Shown here in pieces: positions 9,247-18,278 of a stretch of DNA of 64,000 bases. Origin of the DNA: Arthrobacter sp. Leaf137. Lineage in GTDB: Bacteria; Actinomycetota; Actinomycetes; Actinomycetales; Micrococcaceae. The stretch spans positions 550 to 64,549 of the forward strand of contig NZ_LMOI01000012.1 in assembly GCF_001423525.1 (NCBI RefSeq), in the 5' to 3' direction. Made by a program: the position numbers and the translations under genes. How positions within the stretch are numbered: position 1 is the first letter of the stretch; every line of letters starts with the position of its first letter. The notes beneath the pieces are model-generated. The model made no database searches and was not told where the DNA came from. It was given only the letters and a program-made list of their open reading frames with translations.

Positions 9247-9647
9247 GCGAGGACCGTGACCTTTCGCTGGGACGTGAAAATTGACGGTTGGAATTCAGCC
9301 GGAATGTAGGGTGCGTGCAGCGCAATATCAACGCGGACGTCGTGGACACCTACCGCCAGGCCGCCTGGGAGCGGCACCATGACGGTGGCCACTTCATCGA
9401 GCTGCCAGCGGACATCGGTGGACTGGCGCAGTTCCTGGATGCTGAAAGTGCGTCCCTGGAGCGTCCAGCGCGGTACTTCCCGGCTCCATGCCTGACCATC
9501 TACGGTGACAGCGACCCCGTCGATGAGGCTTGCCCAGACACCTCGGTAGTTCGGCATGCGCAGGGCTATCTCGAAGCCGACAGTTTCGGTTCCCTCGTGG
9601 ACGTTGCGAAAGCCCCGGCTTTGGATCAGTTCTCGTTCGAGGACCAT
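9243..9647 (-). CDS. DUF6379 protein, C-glycoside deglycosidase beta-subunit type (CarC/DgpC-like)
   Basis: Small all-beta protein of 134 residues. The pattern IQSRGFRNV, GFEIALRMPNYRGVWASLIDG, VTVDGQ and GGLAVGVHDVRV is that of DUF6379, the beta subunit of C-glycoside deglycosidases, which forms a beta-sandwich and completes the active site of the TIM-barrel alpha subunit. It is seven bases after the oxidase stop and overlaps the alpha-like gene by four bases, the arrangement expected for subunits made in equal amounts. No signal peptide, so the complex is cytoplasmic. I recognise the family from memory; a profile search would settle it. Confidence 0.78.
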   Translation of the reverse strand: MVLERELIQSRGFRNVHEGTETVGFEIALRMPNYRGVWASLIDGVAVTVDGQAWSREVPRWTLQGRTFSIQELRQSTDVRWQLDEVATVMVPLPGGLAVGVHDVRVDIALHAPYIPAEFQPSIFTSQRKVTVLA

Positions 9648-9654
9648 GTTTTCC

Positions 9655-11208
9655 TCACTTCTCTGTGGACGTGGAGTTGATTGATTCGGCGATCTGGCGG
9701 GCCCCGGCGACGGCCAGGGCCACCCCGGTCAACGTGGGGTTGCAGGCTGTAGGGGTGGGGATGACACCGTTGCCGGCAACGAACAACCCCCTGACGTCCC
9801 ACACCTGTCCGGCGGGATCACATACAGCGGTTCCGTCATTGGATGTCCCCATCCGAAGGGTGCCTTGGTAGTGGAGTGAGGCGCCGGCAGGGAAAGTGAG
9901 CGGTTCATCGCCCAGTGGCTCGCCCAAGGACCGGGCGGCGGCAACCACCGATTGGCGTGCTGCGGACAGTGTCTGCTCGTCGCGTTCGGTGAAGGTGTAG
10001 TGGATATTCATGGCTGGCAACCCGTAGGCGTCCGTGGTGTTTTCGGAGAAGACAACGCGGTCTGAGGCTTGGAGGTCCTTGGCGCAGAACCACCCCAGGC
10101 CCACGATCGAACCAGGGATGACATCCCCTGAGATGGGCACCGGTGATGCGTCCAGTTGCATGACCTGCCCATGAAAAGGCTGCTCATCGGTGAAGGGCAC
10201 CCAGCTGACCCCGCTTTGGGCGGTGATGGTGGTGTCGCTTGATGAGGCAGCGGGAACATCATCCACGACACCGGTCAACCGGACAGCGTGGACAATCTGA
10301 GGCTGGTCGTTTAGGTACCGGCCGAGTGCTTCGGGGCGGATACCGGATGCGAACAGCAGCTGCGGACCGCGGAGGGCATCGGCGGCAACTACGACGTACC
10401 TGGCCGCAATTTCATGCTCGTCTCCTGACTTGTCGTCGCGCACCCGCACACCGCTGACCTCGTCTCCGTCGGTCAGTACCCGCACAACCACGCTTTCGTC
10501 GAACAGGCGGGCCCGGGGGTTGTTCCGCGTCTCGTCACCGAACACCACGTCAGCTCCAGACCAGATGAAGCGACCGTCGTCAGTGCGGCGGACCGCCAGC
10601 GGCATGGGCTGGACACGCCGGTCAGGTGCGCGTCCGTCGTCGAGCGCCGCCGACAAACGCGAGCGGACGAGGTCGGCCAGGGGAGCACCAGCCAAGGCCT
10701 CTGAGCTGACCGAGAGGAGGCGTTCGGCCTCGCTCAGAAGCTCGTCCATGTTCGGAAGGAACGCAATACGTTCGCTTCCGCCAGGACGCGGGCACGCGCC
10801 GGTCCAGTGCGCAGCCATACCGCCAACATTGCTGGAGAATGCAAGGCCCGGCAGTCCGGTCTCGCCGGGCTGCTGCCAACCGTCGTCGAGGAGGAAGGTC
10901 CCGGGCCGCACCGGGCGTGCGACGTCGCGTGCGTACTCTGCGAGGTTCCCGCCGCTTGGCACGGCGCTTACTTTTCCCTCGGAACGGCGCTGGGCAACTT
11001 CGCGGCCCTGCACGCTTGCGATGTTCTTCACGTGGGATCCGGGGGGATCGCTGATGGTCGGTCCGGCCTCGAAGATGGCAATGCTGGCCTGGGGGCTGAG
11101 CTCTGAAAGTATCCGGGCATAGGCGGCTCCGGCAGGGCCGCTGCCGATGATTGCGACGTCAACGACAGCTGGATAAGGGCGCGCTGAAGGTACTGCTGTG
11201 GTGATCAT
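9655..11208 (-). CDS. GMC/FAD sugar oxidoreductase, C-glycoside 3-oxidase type (CarA-like)
   Basis: FAD enzyme of 517 residues. VVDVAIIGSGPAGAAYARIL is the dinucleotide-binding motif near residue 15, followed by IAIFEAGP. The C-terminal half has HYQGTLRMG (His about 446) and CNPTLTG (Asn about 490), the His/Asn pair used by pyranose oxidase-type GMC enzymes. Members oxidise a glucosyl 3-OH (or 2-OH) to a ketone. The start is ATG at 11208 with GGAG eight bases upstream; the longer frame to 11385 overlaps the ATPase gene and has no ribosome site. No signal or Tat peptide. Being next to the DUF6379/TIM-barrel pair points to C-glycoside 3-oxidation; pyranose 2-oxidase activity is the alternative. 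Confidence 0.83.
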   Translation of the reverse strand: MITTAVPSARPYPAVVDVAIIGSGPAGAAYARILSELSPQASIAIFEAGPTISDPPGSHVKNIASVQGREVAQRRSEGKVSAVPSGGNLAEYARDVARPVRPGTFLLDDGWQQPGETGLPGLAFSSNVGGMAAHWTGACPRPGGSERIAFLPNMDELLSEAERLLSVSSEALAGAPLADLVRSRLSAALDDGRAPDRRVQPMPLAVRRTDDGRFIWSGADVVFGDETRNNPRARLFDESVVVRVLTDGDEVSGVRVRDDKSGDEHEIAARYVVVAADALRGPQLLFASGIRPEALGRYLNDQPQIVHAVRLTGVVDDVPAASSSDTTITAQSGVSWVPFTDEQPFHGQVMQLDASPVPISGDVIPGSIVGLGWFCAKDLQASDRVVFSENTTDAYGLPAMNIHYTFTERDEQTLSAARQSVVAAARSLGEPLGDEPLTFPAGASLHYQGTLRMGTSNDGTAVCDPAGQVWDVRGLFVAGNGVIPTPTACNPTLTGVALAVAGARQIAESINSTSTEK

Positions 11209-11260
11209 GCTGTTCTCCGGGAGTCTGTAGAAGGAGGGCTTCACGCCCTGGTGGTTTTGC

Positions 11261-12148
11261 TCAGCGGGCAGCTGTGGACAGTGCGGCTTGAGCGTCAAGG
11301 AAAAGTCGTCGTTCCCGGCGCCTGTTGGCCTGCCGGGCCGGGTTGGCGATAGGTGAGGCCAGGAGGAGGGCCTTCGTGTATGCATGTTGCGGCTCGGCGA
11401 TAACCCGCTCCGTGGTGCCTGTCTCCACGATTTCTCCCCGCCGCATCACTGCGACGCGCTCGCTGATGTGCCGCACCACATCCAGATCGTGAGTGACAAA
11501 AAGGAGCGAAACCCCGGTCTGCTCTTGAATGTCGGAGAAAAGTTGAAGAACCCGTGCCTGGGTGGACAAGTCCAATGCACTGACGGGCTCATCACACACT
11601 ATGAGCTTGGGATGCCGGCACAACGAACGGGCGATTGCGATGCGTTGCCGTTGGCCACCGGAGAACTCGCGAGGATAGCGGGTGCTGGCGTTGGAGGGCA
11701 GGTTCACAACATCCAGAAGCTCCCGGACCCGTCGTTGTGCATCAACCTTGGACGTCCCGGAAACCTGCATCGGCTCGGACAAAATGTCGCTGATGGTCAT
11801 TGAAGGATTCAGGGAGGTGTAGGGATCTTGAAAAACCACCTGAACGTCGCTGCTGAGTGCCCGGCGTTCCTTCTTGCTGAGCCTGGTGATTGACCTGCCG
11901 TCGAAACGGATGTCGCCGCCGGTCACCGGGGCAAGACCCAGCACGGCTCGGCCAATGGTTGACTTACCGGAACCGGACTCACCCACAAGCCCCAGGGTTT
12001 CCCCGGGTTTGATATCCAGGCTCACGCCTTGCAACGCCCGGAATGTCCGTTTTCTGCCGAATCCGCCGATCCTGTAATCAACGGTCAGGTCGGTGATCCG
12101 CAGGAGGGGTTCTGCTTGCGGCAAGGCGGTCTGGTTGACGGAAGTCAT
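11261..12148 (-). CDS. Dipeptide/oligopeptide-type ABC transporter ATPase (DppF-like)
   Basis: Nucleotide-binding protein of 295 residues that powers the importer encoded upstream. Walker A GESGSGKS at 56-63, signature FSGGQRQRIAIARSL, Walker B LIVCDEPVSAL, and the H-loop in FVTHDLDVV. It overlaps the permease-ATPase fusion gene by four bases (ATGA). With the ATPase half of the fusion it makes the usual Dpp/Opp heterodimer of NBDs. In an operon of glycoside enzymes the substrate is more likely a glycoside or oligosaccharide than a peptide, as is known for several family 5 importers. Confidence 0.92.
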   Translation of the reverse strand: MTSVNQTALPQAEPLLRITDLTVDYRIGGFGRKRTFRALQGVSLDIKPGETLGLVGESGSGKSTIGRAVLGLAPVTGGDIRFDGRSITRLSKKERRALSSDVQVVFQDPYTSLNPSMTISDILSEPMQVSGTSKVDAQRRVRELLDVVNLPSNASTRYPREFSGGQRQRIAIARSLCRHPKLIVCDEPVSALDLSTQARVLQLFSDIQEQTGVSLLFVTHDLDVVRHISERVAVMRRGEIVETGTTERVIAEPQHAYTKALLLASPIANPARQANRRRERRLFLDAQAALSTAAR

Positions 12149-13980
12149 CGTGCACCTTCTGTCTCGGTGGTCATGTCGGCCTCGACAGGGTGGTCGGCCG
12201 GCGTTTTCGAGGTCGAATCGAGGGCAGAGTCCAAGAGGAGCCGTGTGTACTCTTCCCGGGGGTTGGTGAACAACTCAGTGACCTCAGCTACTTCCACAAT
12301 TTCTCCGTTGCGCATCACGGCCACTTGATCGCACAGATCCGCGACGACGCCGAAGTTGTGGGTCACCAGGACCACACCCATGCCGCGTTCCGCCTGAAGG
12401 CTGCGAATGAGATCCAGCACGTCGGCCTGAACCGTGACGTCCAGAGCGGTGGTGGGTTCGTCGGCAATGAGCAGTTCCGGATTGCAGGAAACGGCTCCGG
12501 CAATGAGTACGCGCTGCGCCATTCCGCCTGAGACCTGATGCGGGTAGGACTTGAAGACCCGCTCCGGATCAGGAATGCCTACGCGGGCGAGGAGTTTGAG
12601 GGCTTCCTCTTTTGCGGTCTTTGCCGAGATTCCCAAGTGGTGTCGCATTGGCTCCGTGAGTTGGGACCCGATGCGGAAGGCGGGATCGAGGTTACTCATG
12701 GGCTCCTGGGGGATATAACCGATCCGGGCGCCTCGTAGTCCATTTCGCTCTTTTGGAGTCATCCCGAGCAGATCCACTCCGGCGAAACTCAAGGTTCCCG
12801 CAGTCATGTGGGCTTGCCCGGGCAAGAGTCCCAGGACCGAGAAGGCGGTCTGCGACTTACCCGAGCCTGATTCTCCCACCAGGCCAACGATCTGGCCGCG
12901 CTCCACCCTCAAGGAAATGCCTTTGACGACGTCGGACTTCTCACCGTTGGGGCGGGGGTAGGAAACCCGGAGATCGTCGATGACCAGAAGTGCGTCTCCT
13001 GGATCCACAGGCGCCTTCTTCATAGGCCGTGCAGGTTCAGGAGTTGAACTGGCGTGCTCGGCAGCTTTTACTTTCCTGGCGGGGCCGGCAGATGATCCGT
13101 AGTTCGCCAGGGCGTCGCGGAAGCCGTTTCCCACCAAGGTGCAGGCCATGACCGTCAACACCAGTGCAGCGCTTGGCCAGATGAGCAGCCCGGGCGCGTT
13201 GAAGATGTTTTGCGATGCGTCATTGAGCATCAGGCCCCAGCTGGCTTTGTCGGAAGAACCAAGACCGAGGAAGGCGATGCCTGCCTCGATTCCAATGCCG
13301 GCACCTGCCAGCAGTGCGGCTTGAATGATGGTGGGCGTGATGACTACAGGAAGGATGTGGCGGACCATGATGCGGATATCGCTCAAGCCGGAGACCCGGG
13401 CTGCGTCCACGTACAACTCTTCCCGCACCGCCCGGACCGAGCCGCGGATGAGCAGGAACACGGAGGGGGCGATCAATATGCCGAAGACCACCAGTGCAAG
13501 TGAGGTGCTGCGTCCTACACGGGCCAAAACCACAAGGAGCACAACTATTGCCGGCAGTGACAGCAGGGCGCCGCTGATCCACATGCTGACGCCGTCGATC
13601 CAGCCCTGGCGGTAACCCGCCAGGAGCCCGGTCGGTACTCCAATCAGCAGGCTCACCGCAATGACAATCGCGGCACTGGAAAGGCTGGTTTGGGCGCCGT
13701 AGACGAGGTTCGCCAGCACGTCGCGGCCCACTCCATCTGCGCCCAGCGGATGTTCAGCCGTGAAAGGCGGTGCGAGGACATCGGCGAGGCGGGTGGCAGT
13801 GGGGTCGTAAGAGGAGATCAAGGGTGCGAGGACCGCCACCACAACGAGCAACGCGAGGAACACGAGCGAGATCACTGCCGCCGGTTCACGAAGGAACTTC
13901 TTGATCAGTTTGTCGCCTTGGGGTGCGGAGCTAACCACTTCAAGCGACTTGCGGGTGCCGGTGACAAGGTTATCGGTCAT
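12145..13980 (-). CDS. Fused ABC permease and ATPase (DppC-DppD-like)
   Basis: One polypeptide of 611 residues that joins an inner-membrane permease (about 1-300, with six hydrophobic segments and the EAA-type loop around VDAARVSGLSDIRIMVRHIL) to an ATPase (about 333-600: GLVGESGSGKSQ, QVSGGMAQRVLIAGA, LIADEPTTALD). A Pro/Ala/Lys-rich linker separates them. The reading frame is continuous, so this is a natural fusion of the DppC and DppD roles, a layout known in some actinobacteria. It overlaps both neighbours by four bases. Function: second permease and first ATPase of the importer. Confidence 0.92.
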   Translation of the reverse strand: MTDNLVTGTRKSLEVVSSAPQGDKLIKKFLREPAAVISLVFLALLVVVAVLAPLISSYDPTATRLADVLAPPFTAEHPLGADGVGRDVLANLVYGAQTSLSSAAIVIAVSLLIGVPTGLLAGYRQGWIDGVSMWISGALLSLPAIVVLLVVLARVGRSTSLALVVFGILIAPSVFLLIRGSVRAVREELYVDAARVSGLSDIRIMVRHILPVVITPTIIQAALLAGAGIGIEAGIAFLGLGSSDKASWGLMLNDASQNIFNAPGLLIWPSAALVLTVMACTLVGNGFRDALANYGSSAGPARKVKAAEHASSTPEPARPMKKAPVDPGDALLVIDDLRVSYPRPNGEKSDVVKGISLRVERGQIVGLVGESGSGKSQTAFSVLGLLPGQAHMTAGTLSFAGVDLLGMTPKERNGLRGARIGYIPQEPMSNLDPAFRIGSQLTEPMRHHLGISAKTAKEEALKLLARVGIPDPERVFKSYPHQVSGGMAQRVLIAGAVSCNPELLIADEPTTALDVTVQADVLDLIRSLQAERGMGVVLVTHNFGVVADLCDQVAVMRNGEIVEVAEVTELFTNPREEYTRLLLDSALDSTSKTPADHPVEADMTTETEGAR

Positions 13981-14918
13981 GAGACACGAACTTTCGGATT
14001 GATCCAGCCTTGCGCCAGATCGACGAGGAGATTCACGACGACGACGAGCACCACCGTGACAAGGACGATTCCGAGCACCACGGGCAGGTCGCCACGGCCG
14101 GCTGAGGTATTGGCCTGGGTGCCGATTCCGGGGATATTGAAGACTTTCTCAACGATCACTGAGCTGGAGATGGCCACGATGAACATCAGGGATACCGTTG
14201 TGAGGCTTGGTCCGGCGGCGCTGCGCAAGGCATGCTTCACCACGACGCTTCGCTCGGGGAGGCCACGGCTGCGCAGTGTTCGAACAAAGTCCTGCTGCAT
14301 CACATCGATCATGGACCCCCGGACCTGCAAAGCGATGGAGGCCAGGGAGCCTAATGCCAACGCAATGACCGGGAGTGAGATGGATGCGAGCCACTTGCCG
14401 GGAGAAGCCGCGAAAGCAGTGAATCCGGTAGCCGGGAACATGCGCAGTTGGACTGCGAAAACCAAAGCCAGGACCAGGGCTACCAGGAAGCCGGGAATTG
14501 CCTGGACCAGGGTGGATACCACCTGCAGGCCGCGGTCGAGTCGTCCTCGCCGCAAGGCAGCTGTCACACCGATCAAGGTTCCAAAACAGGCAGCGAGGAT
14601 CAGTGATCCGATCACCATGGAAAGGGTGGGCGGAAGGGTTTGGGAGAGTAGTTCTCCTACTGGCTGGTTGGTGAACCAGGACCGGCCCAAATCTCCACGT
14701 ACGGCTGATCCGAGCCACTGGAAGTATTGGGTGATCAACGGTTCATCAAGGCCCAGTTGTTGGCGCTTGGTTTCCACCTGTTCGGCTGAGGCTACGGGAC
14801 CCAGAACCTGACGGACGGGGTCTTGCCCCGTGAGGTTCAGGAGGAAGAACGTCGCAGTGGAGATAACGAACATGAGCACCAGTCCTGAGGCCAGGCGGCG
14901 AAGGATAAACATCAACAT
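13977..14918 (-). CDS. ABC transporter permease (DppB-like)
   Basis: Membrane protein of 313 residues with six hydrophobic segments and a typical DppB N-terminus (LRRLASGLVLMFVISTATFFL, then LTGQDPVRQVLG). It starts at ATG 14918 with AAGGAG six bases upstream, and ends in a four-base overlap with the fusion gene. It pairs with the permease half of that fusion to form the transmembrane channel. The gene lies 73 bases after the binding-protein gene. Confidence 0.92.
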   Translation of the reverse strand: MLMFILRRLASGLVLMFVISTATFFLLNLTGQDPVRQVLGPVASAEQVETKRQQLGLDEPLITQYFQWLGSAVRGDLGRSWFTNQPVGELLSQTLPPTLSMVIGSLILAACFGTLIGVTAALRRGRLDRGLQVVSTLVQAIPGFLVALVLALVFAVQLRMFPATGFTAFAASPGKWLASISLPVIALALGSLASIALQVRGSMIDVMQQDFVRTLRSRGLPERSVVVKHALRSAAGPSLTTVSLMFIVAISSSVIVEKVFNIPGIGTQANTSAGRGDLPVVLGIVLVTVVLVVVVNLLVDLAQGWINPKVRVS

Positions 14919-14991
14919 GGCAGCTCCTTGGGCTTCGGGAAGATGACGGATGGGTAGGGGAGGCCGGCCCTGAGATGGACCGGCCGCCCAT

Positions 14992-16509
14992 CTACTTCTG
15001 CGCGGGAGCCAGGCCCCAGAGAGGCGGCAGAGTGGAGTAGCGCTGCGGAGTAACAGTGATGTCGGCGCTGCTGGCGAAGACGTTGTCAGACTGGATGTAG
15101 GGAGCGAACCAGGCTTGATCCACCAGATAGGTGTTCAGCTGACGGAACGTTTCGGTTTGGGCCTCACCGGTTTCGCCTTGGGCCTTGTTGATCAGGTCAA
15201 CCACAGTGGGGTCGGAGACGTGGAACGGGTTCCAGAGTGATTCGGGAGTGAGCGCGATCTGGGCGAAATCCCAGGGGCGCGGGCTGTTGAGTCCGAAAAT
15301 CGCTGCGGGATACTTTCCTGCCAACAGATCCGAGATGAAGGTCTGGCCGTTCACCGGCTGGTACTGCGGTGTAATGCCGATAGCCGTCAGGGCTTCAGTC
15401 ACGGCCGCTTGCTGGTCCGGATAGATGGGTGATACATCCGGCATGGGCAGGATGAAGCCGTTTGCATAACCGGCGTCGGAGAGAAGCTTCTTCGCGCCGT
15501 CCACATCGAAGGGGTACTTCTTGTCCAGCTCAGGGATGTAGGCGTCGCTGGTGGAACTGAGGACCTGGCTGGTGGCCTTACCCTTACCGCCGAAGACTTG
15601 CGCGTGGATGGCATCGCGATCCAATGCCATGTTGATTGCCTGGCGTACCTTGGGCTCGGCGAGCGCAGGAACCAGGGAACCCTTGCGGTCGAACAAGTAG
15701 AGGCCGCTGGTGGTGTAGGCGGGGTTGGACTGGATGTTCAGGCCTGCGGACTTAAGGCTGTTTGAATCCTTGTCGGTGACCACTGCGAAGTCTGTTTCAC
15801 CGGCCCGCAATGCGTTGAGGATTGCGTTGTTGTCGTTGAAGACCGTGACTTCGACGGTGTCGAACGGGAAGTCTTTGGCGTTCCAGTAGTCCGGATTTCT
15901 GGTGTAGGCGTACTTGATGCCGGTCTGGGACTTTGCGGCATCAAGGATATAGGGGCCGGAACCTACGGGAGTGGTGTCCAGTTCCGGGGTTCCCAAGGCC
16001 TTCGGGCTGGCAAGGACGCCGGCGGTTCCCCCCAAGTTCGGCACAAGGGACGGGTCCGGAGCGGAGAGCGTTACCGTGAGATTGGTGGCGTCGGTGACAG
16101 CTACCTCTGTGATGAAGCGCAGTTGCCCGCCGGCTTCACCAGTACCCTTGCGGGCGGAATCAAGATTGGCTTTCACCGCGGCGGCATCCAGGGGCGTCCC
16201 ATCGGTAAATTTGACGCCTTCCCTGATCGTGAGCGAAAGCTTGGTCCGGGCGTCGTCGTAAGACCATTTGGTCACGATATTCTCGGCGGGTTCGCCCTCG
16301 TTGGTGTTCCGGAAGAGGGAATCGTAGACCGGCTGAAGGAACTGGGTGGTGGGGCCGGTACCGAAATTGCCGGGTGCGAAAGACTCAGGTGTTCCGATAG
16401 CTGCGATATCCAATTCCGTGGAGGCGGCGGAACCGCCAGGGGAGGATCCGTTGCAGGCGGTAAGCGCCATGACGGCTGTGACGGCGGCGATGCCGACTAA
16501 TTTGCGCAT
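14992..16509 (-). CDS. Family 5 extracellular solute-binding lipoprotein
   Basis: Binding protein of 505 residues for the Dpp-type importer. A lipoprotein signal ends in ALTAC, so Cys19 would be lipidated and the protein anchored outside the membrane. The body has family 5 features such as TPLDAAAVKANLDSA and KVRQAINMALDRDAI. The start is ATG at 16509 with AGGAGA five bases upstream; a TTG further up is within the site itself. First gene of the catabolic operon, 316 bases downstream of the ROK regulator gene. Family 5 proteins bind peptides, nickel or oligosaccharides; a plant glycoside is inferred here from the operon. Confidence 0.9.
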   Translation of the reverse strand: MRKLVGIAAVTAVMALTACNGSSPGGSAASTELDIAAIGTPESFAPGNFGTGPTTQFLQPVYDSLFRNTNEGEPAENIVTKWSYDDARTKLSLTIREGVKFTDGTPLDAAAVKANLDSARKGTGEAGGQLRFITEVAVTDATNLTVTLSAPDPSLVPNLGGTAGVLASPKALGTPELDTTPVGSGPYILDAAKSQTGIKYAYTRNPDYWNAKDFPFDTVEVTVFNDNNAILNALRAGETDFAVVTDKDSNSLKSAGLNIQSNPAYTTSGLYLFDRKGSLVPALAEPKVRQAINMALDRDAIHAQVFGGKGKATSQVLSSTSDAYIPELDKKYPFDVDGAKKLLSDAGYANGFILPMPDVSPIYPDQQAAVTEALTAIGITPQYQPVNGQTFISDLLAGKYPAAIFGLNSPRPWDFAQIALTPESLWNPFHVSDPTVVDLINKAQGETGEAQTETFRQLNTYLVDQAWFAPYIQSDNVFASSADITVTPQRYSTLPPLWGLAPAQK

Positions 16510-16787
16510 GTTTCTCCTAGACAAGGCGTCGAATGCTCAGCTTCGAGTGATCCGACTGTTCTCCGGCGACAACGCTACGGAGATGGATAAGTACTGCGAT
16601 GAATGGTGGCTTACATGCCTTTGAAAGGCGCCTGGCTTCACAGGAAATCCTTTGGATTCCTTGAATGCATTACTGGCGCAGGGCCGCGGGATGCAGGTGG
16701 TGTGCTCCATCTCGGTCTCCCTCGCCATTGAGGTTTATGGTGCTGGTTGAGCGTTTTGTGGCGCCTGTTACAACGATAATCCGGTGA
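16510..16787 (-). promoter_or_regulatory. Leader and probable promoter region of the glycoside operon
   Basis: This gap separates the regulator gene and its hairpin from the binding-protein gene and must hold the operon promoter unless transcription reads through. I cannot assign firm -35/-10 boxes. Imperfect dyads such as CCAT...ATGG near 16725-16740 and GGAAATCC-TTT-GGATTCC near 16642-16659 are candidate operators for the ROK protein. No coding frame with a good ribosome site was seen. Confidence 0.35.
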
Positions 16788-16814
16788 CCGGAAGAAGTCA
16801 ACAACTTCTTCCGG
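16788..16814 (-). terminator. Hairpin downstream of the ROK gene
   Basis: Perfect 11-bp inverted repeat CCGGAAGAAGT / ACTTCTTCCGG with a five-base loop, 12 bases past the regulator stop codon. No long T run follows on the minus strand, so it may be only a partial terminator separating regulator from operon. Confidence 0.65.
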
Positions 16815-16825
16815 CCTTCGGAATA

Positions 16826-18085
16826 TCAGGCCGAAACACCTTCTTTGGTTTGACTCAGGGGTTGCATCAGCCGCTCCAGGAGCCCGGGCAGGTTGTCTTT
16901 GGAGAAGAGCTCGCCCAGAACAAGCTGGGCGGCACCGACGACGCCGCCTACCTGCTCGTCAAGGGCAGATAACTCCACGAGCAGGTCCGGTGCGCCCGTG
17001 GAGGGCAGCCGTTCAAGGACGGCTTGCTGTATGGGCTTGAGCACGATGTCTTTGGCACGGGCAATGCCACCGCCGACTACCAGCATGTGAGGAGCGAAGA
17101 AACTGACCAAGGTTGCCAGGCTGCTTCCAAGGAGTGCCGCTGTTCGGTGGAGCAGCTCCTTTGCGGCGGCGTCTTGGTGCTCAGCGGCCAGTGTCACGTC
17201 GTAGGCGCGAACACGTCCGGTCTCCTTGAGGACTTGTGCGAGGTAGGGGCTGCGTCCCGTTTCAGCCAACATCAAGCCGTCCCGCTCAATCGCCCATCCA
17301 CTGGTGACCGCCTCAAGGCAGCCTGTGCGCCCGCACCTGCAGGCAACCACTCCGGCCTCCGGGACGGCCACATGGCCAATGGAACCCGCCAGGCCATGGG
17401 AGCCCCGGTAGAGCCTGCCATCGGCGATGAGGGCAGCTCCAACCCCGGCGCCGGCCCCGAAATAGAGCAAGTGCTTTGCCTTGGCAGCCCGCGGATTGCT
17501 CTCTATTTCAGCGAGCGCCAGAAGATTAACGCGATTGTCCACCCATGCCGGAACCGGCCAGCGAGCCGCGAACTCTTCCCGTACGGGGTAGTCCTCCCAA
17601 CCCGGCATGACCGGTACGCCAACGGGAGTGCCGGTATCGAAGTTGACCGGACCGGAGAGCCCCACGCCGATCCCCAGCAGGTTGTTGCCCCCTTGCTCCC
17701 TGATGACGTCATCGACGATCCCATTGACCTGGCCCAGGATCCGCTCGGGCCCTTCGCTGATCTCGCACAGCTCCCGGTGGCGGGTGCCCAGCAGGGAGCC
17801 GGCCAGATCGGAAGCACTGACCACCATTTCATTGGACGCAATGTCCACGCCTATGACGTAGCCGGCCTGGGCGTTGAGGGACAGCAGCTTGGCGGTCCGC
17901 CCGCCCGTAGAGGGGGCGCGGCCGGGGGAATGGATAAGCCCGATTTGTTCGAGTTCTGCAACCCGCTCGGCAACAACACTGCGCCCCAGCCCTACGTGAT
18001 CGGTCAGGCTGGCCTGCGTAATGCCGTCCTGCCAACGGATTGTTTCCAGTACGGACGCGAGTCCGGTATACCGCTCTATGGCCAT
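16826..18085 (-). CDS. ROK family transcriptional regulator
   Basis: Sugar-responsive repressor of 419 residues. A winged helix-turn-helix occupies about 10-65 (QASLTDHVGLGRSVVAERVA). The ROK domain follows, with GVDIASN, GVGLSGPV and the zinc motif CRCGRTGCLE around 248-257. Start is ATG at 18085. The gene lies between the importer operon (same strand, downstream) and the divergent GH3 gene, so it probably controls both, released by the glycoside or a derived sugar. Ligand is unknown. Confidence 0.9.
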   Translation of the reverse strand: MAIERYTGLASVLETIRWQDGITQASLTDHVGLGRSVVAERVAELEQIGLIHSPGRAPSTGGRTAKLLSLNAQAGYVIGVDIASNEMVVSASDLAGSLLGTRHRELCEISEGPERILGQVNGIVDDVIREQGGNNLLGIGVGLSGPVNFDTGTPVGVPVMPGWEDYPVREEFAARWPVPAWVDNRVNLLALAEIESNPRAAKAKHLLYFGAGAGVGAALIADGRLYRGSHGLAGSIGHVAVPEAGVVACRCGRTGCLEAVTSGWAIERDGLMLAETGRSPYLAQVLKETGRVRAYDVTLAAEHQDAAAKELLHRTAALLGSSLATLVSFFAPHMLVVGGGIARAKDIVLKPIQQAVLERLPSTGAPDLLVELSALDEQVGGVVGAAQLVLGELFSKDNLPGLLERLMQPLSQTKEGVSA

Positions 18086-18278
18086 TGAATCTCTTCCTGG
18101 GTGCTCGCGCCCACTGCGTCAGCGCTGTGGTGATGGATCCTGTCCGTTTTGTGGAACCATCCGGGCACTCACAGGTGCCATCATGCTCCAACTCCACGTC
18201 ACCAAACAAGAAAAGCCTAGCAACTTTTGCCGGTCATCGGATAAACTCGTCCAAATTCCCACCTAGCAAGGAGATTTT
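18086..18278. promoter_or_regulatory. Divergent promoter region between ROK gene and GH3 gene
   Basis: Both flanking genes start here, the GH3 with an AAGGAGA site at about 18267-18274. GATAAACT near 18239-18246 is a possible -10 for the plus strand. GGCAC-N6-GTGCC near 18165 is a weak dyad. Boxes are not firm. Confidence 0.4.

Noticed and set aside
11209..11385. Longer N-terminus for the GMC oxidase
   Set aside because: The extension overlaps the ATPase gene, has no ribosome site and the FAD motif is expected near the N-terminus; ATG 11208 is better.
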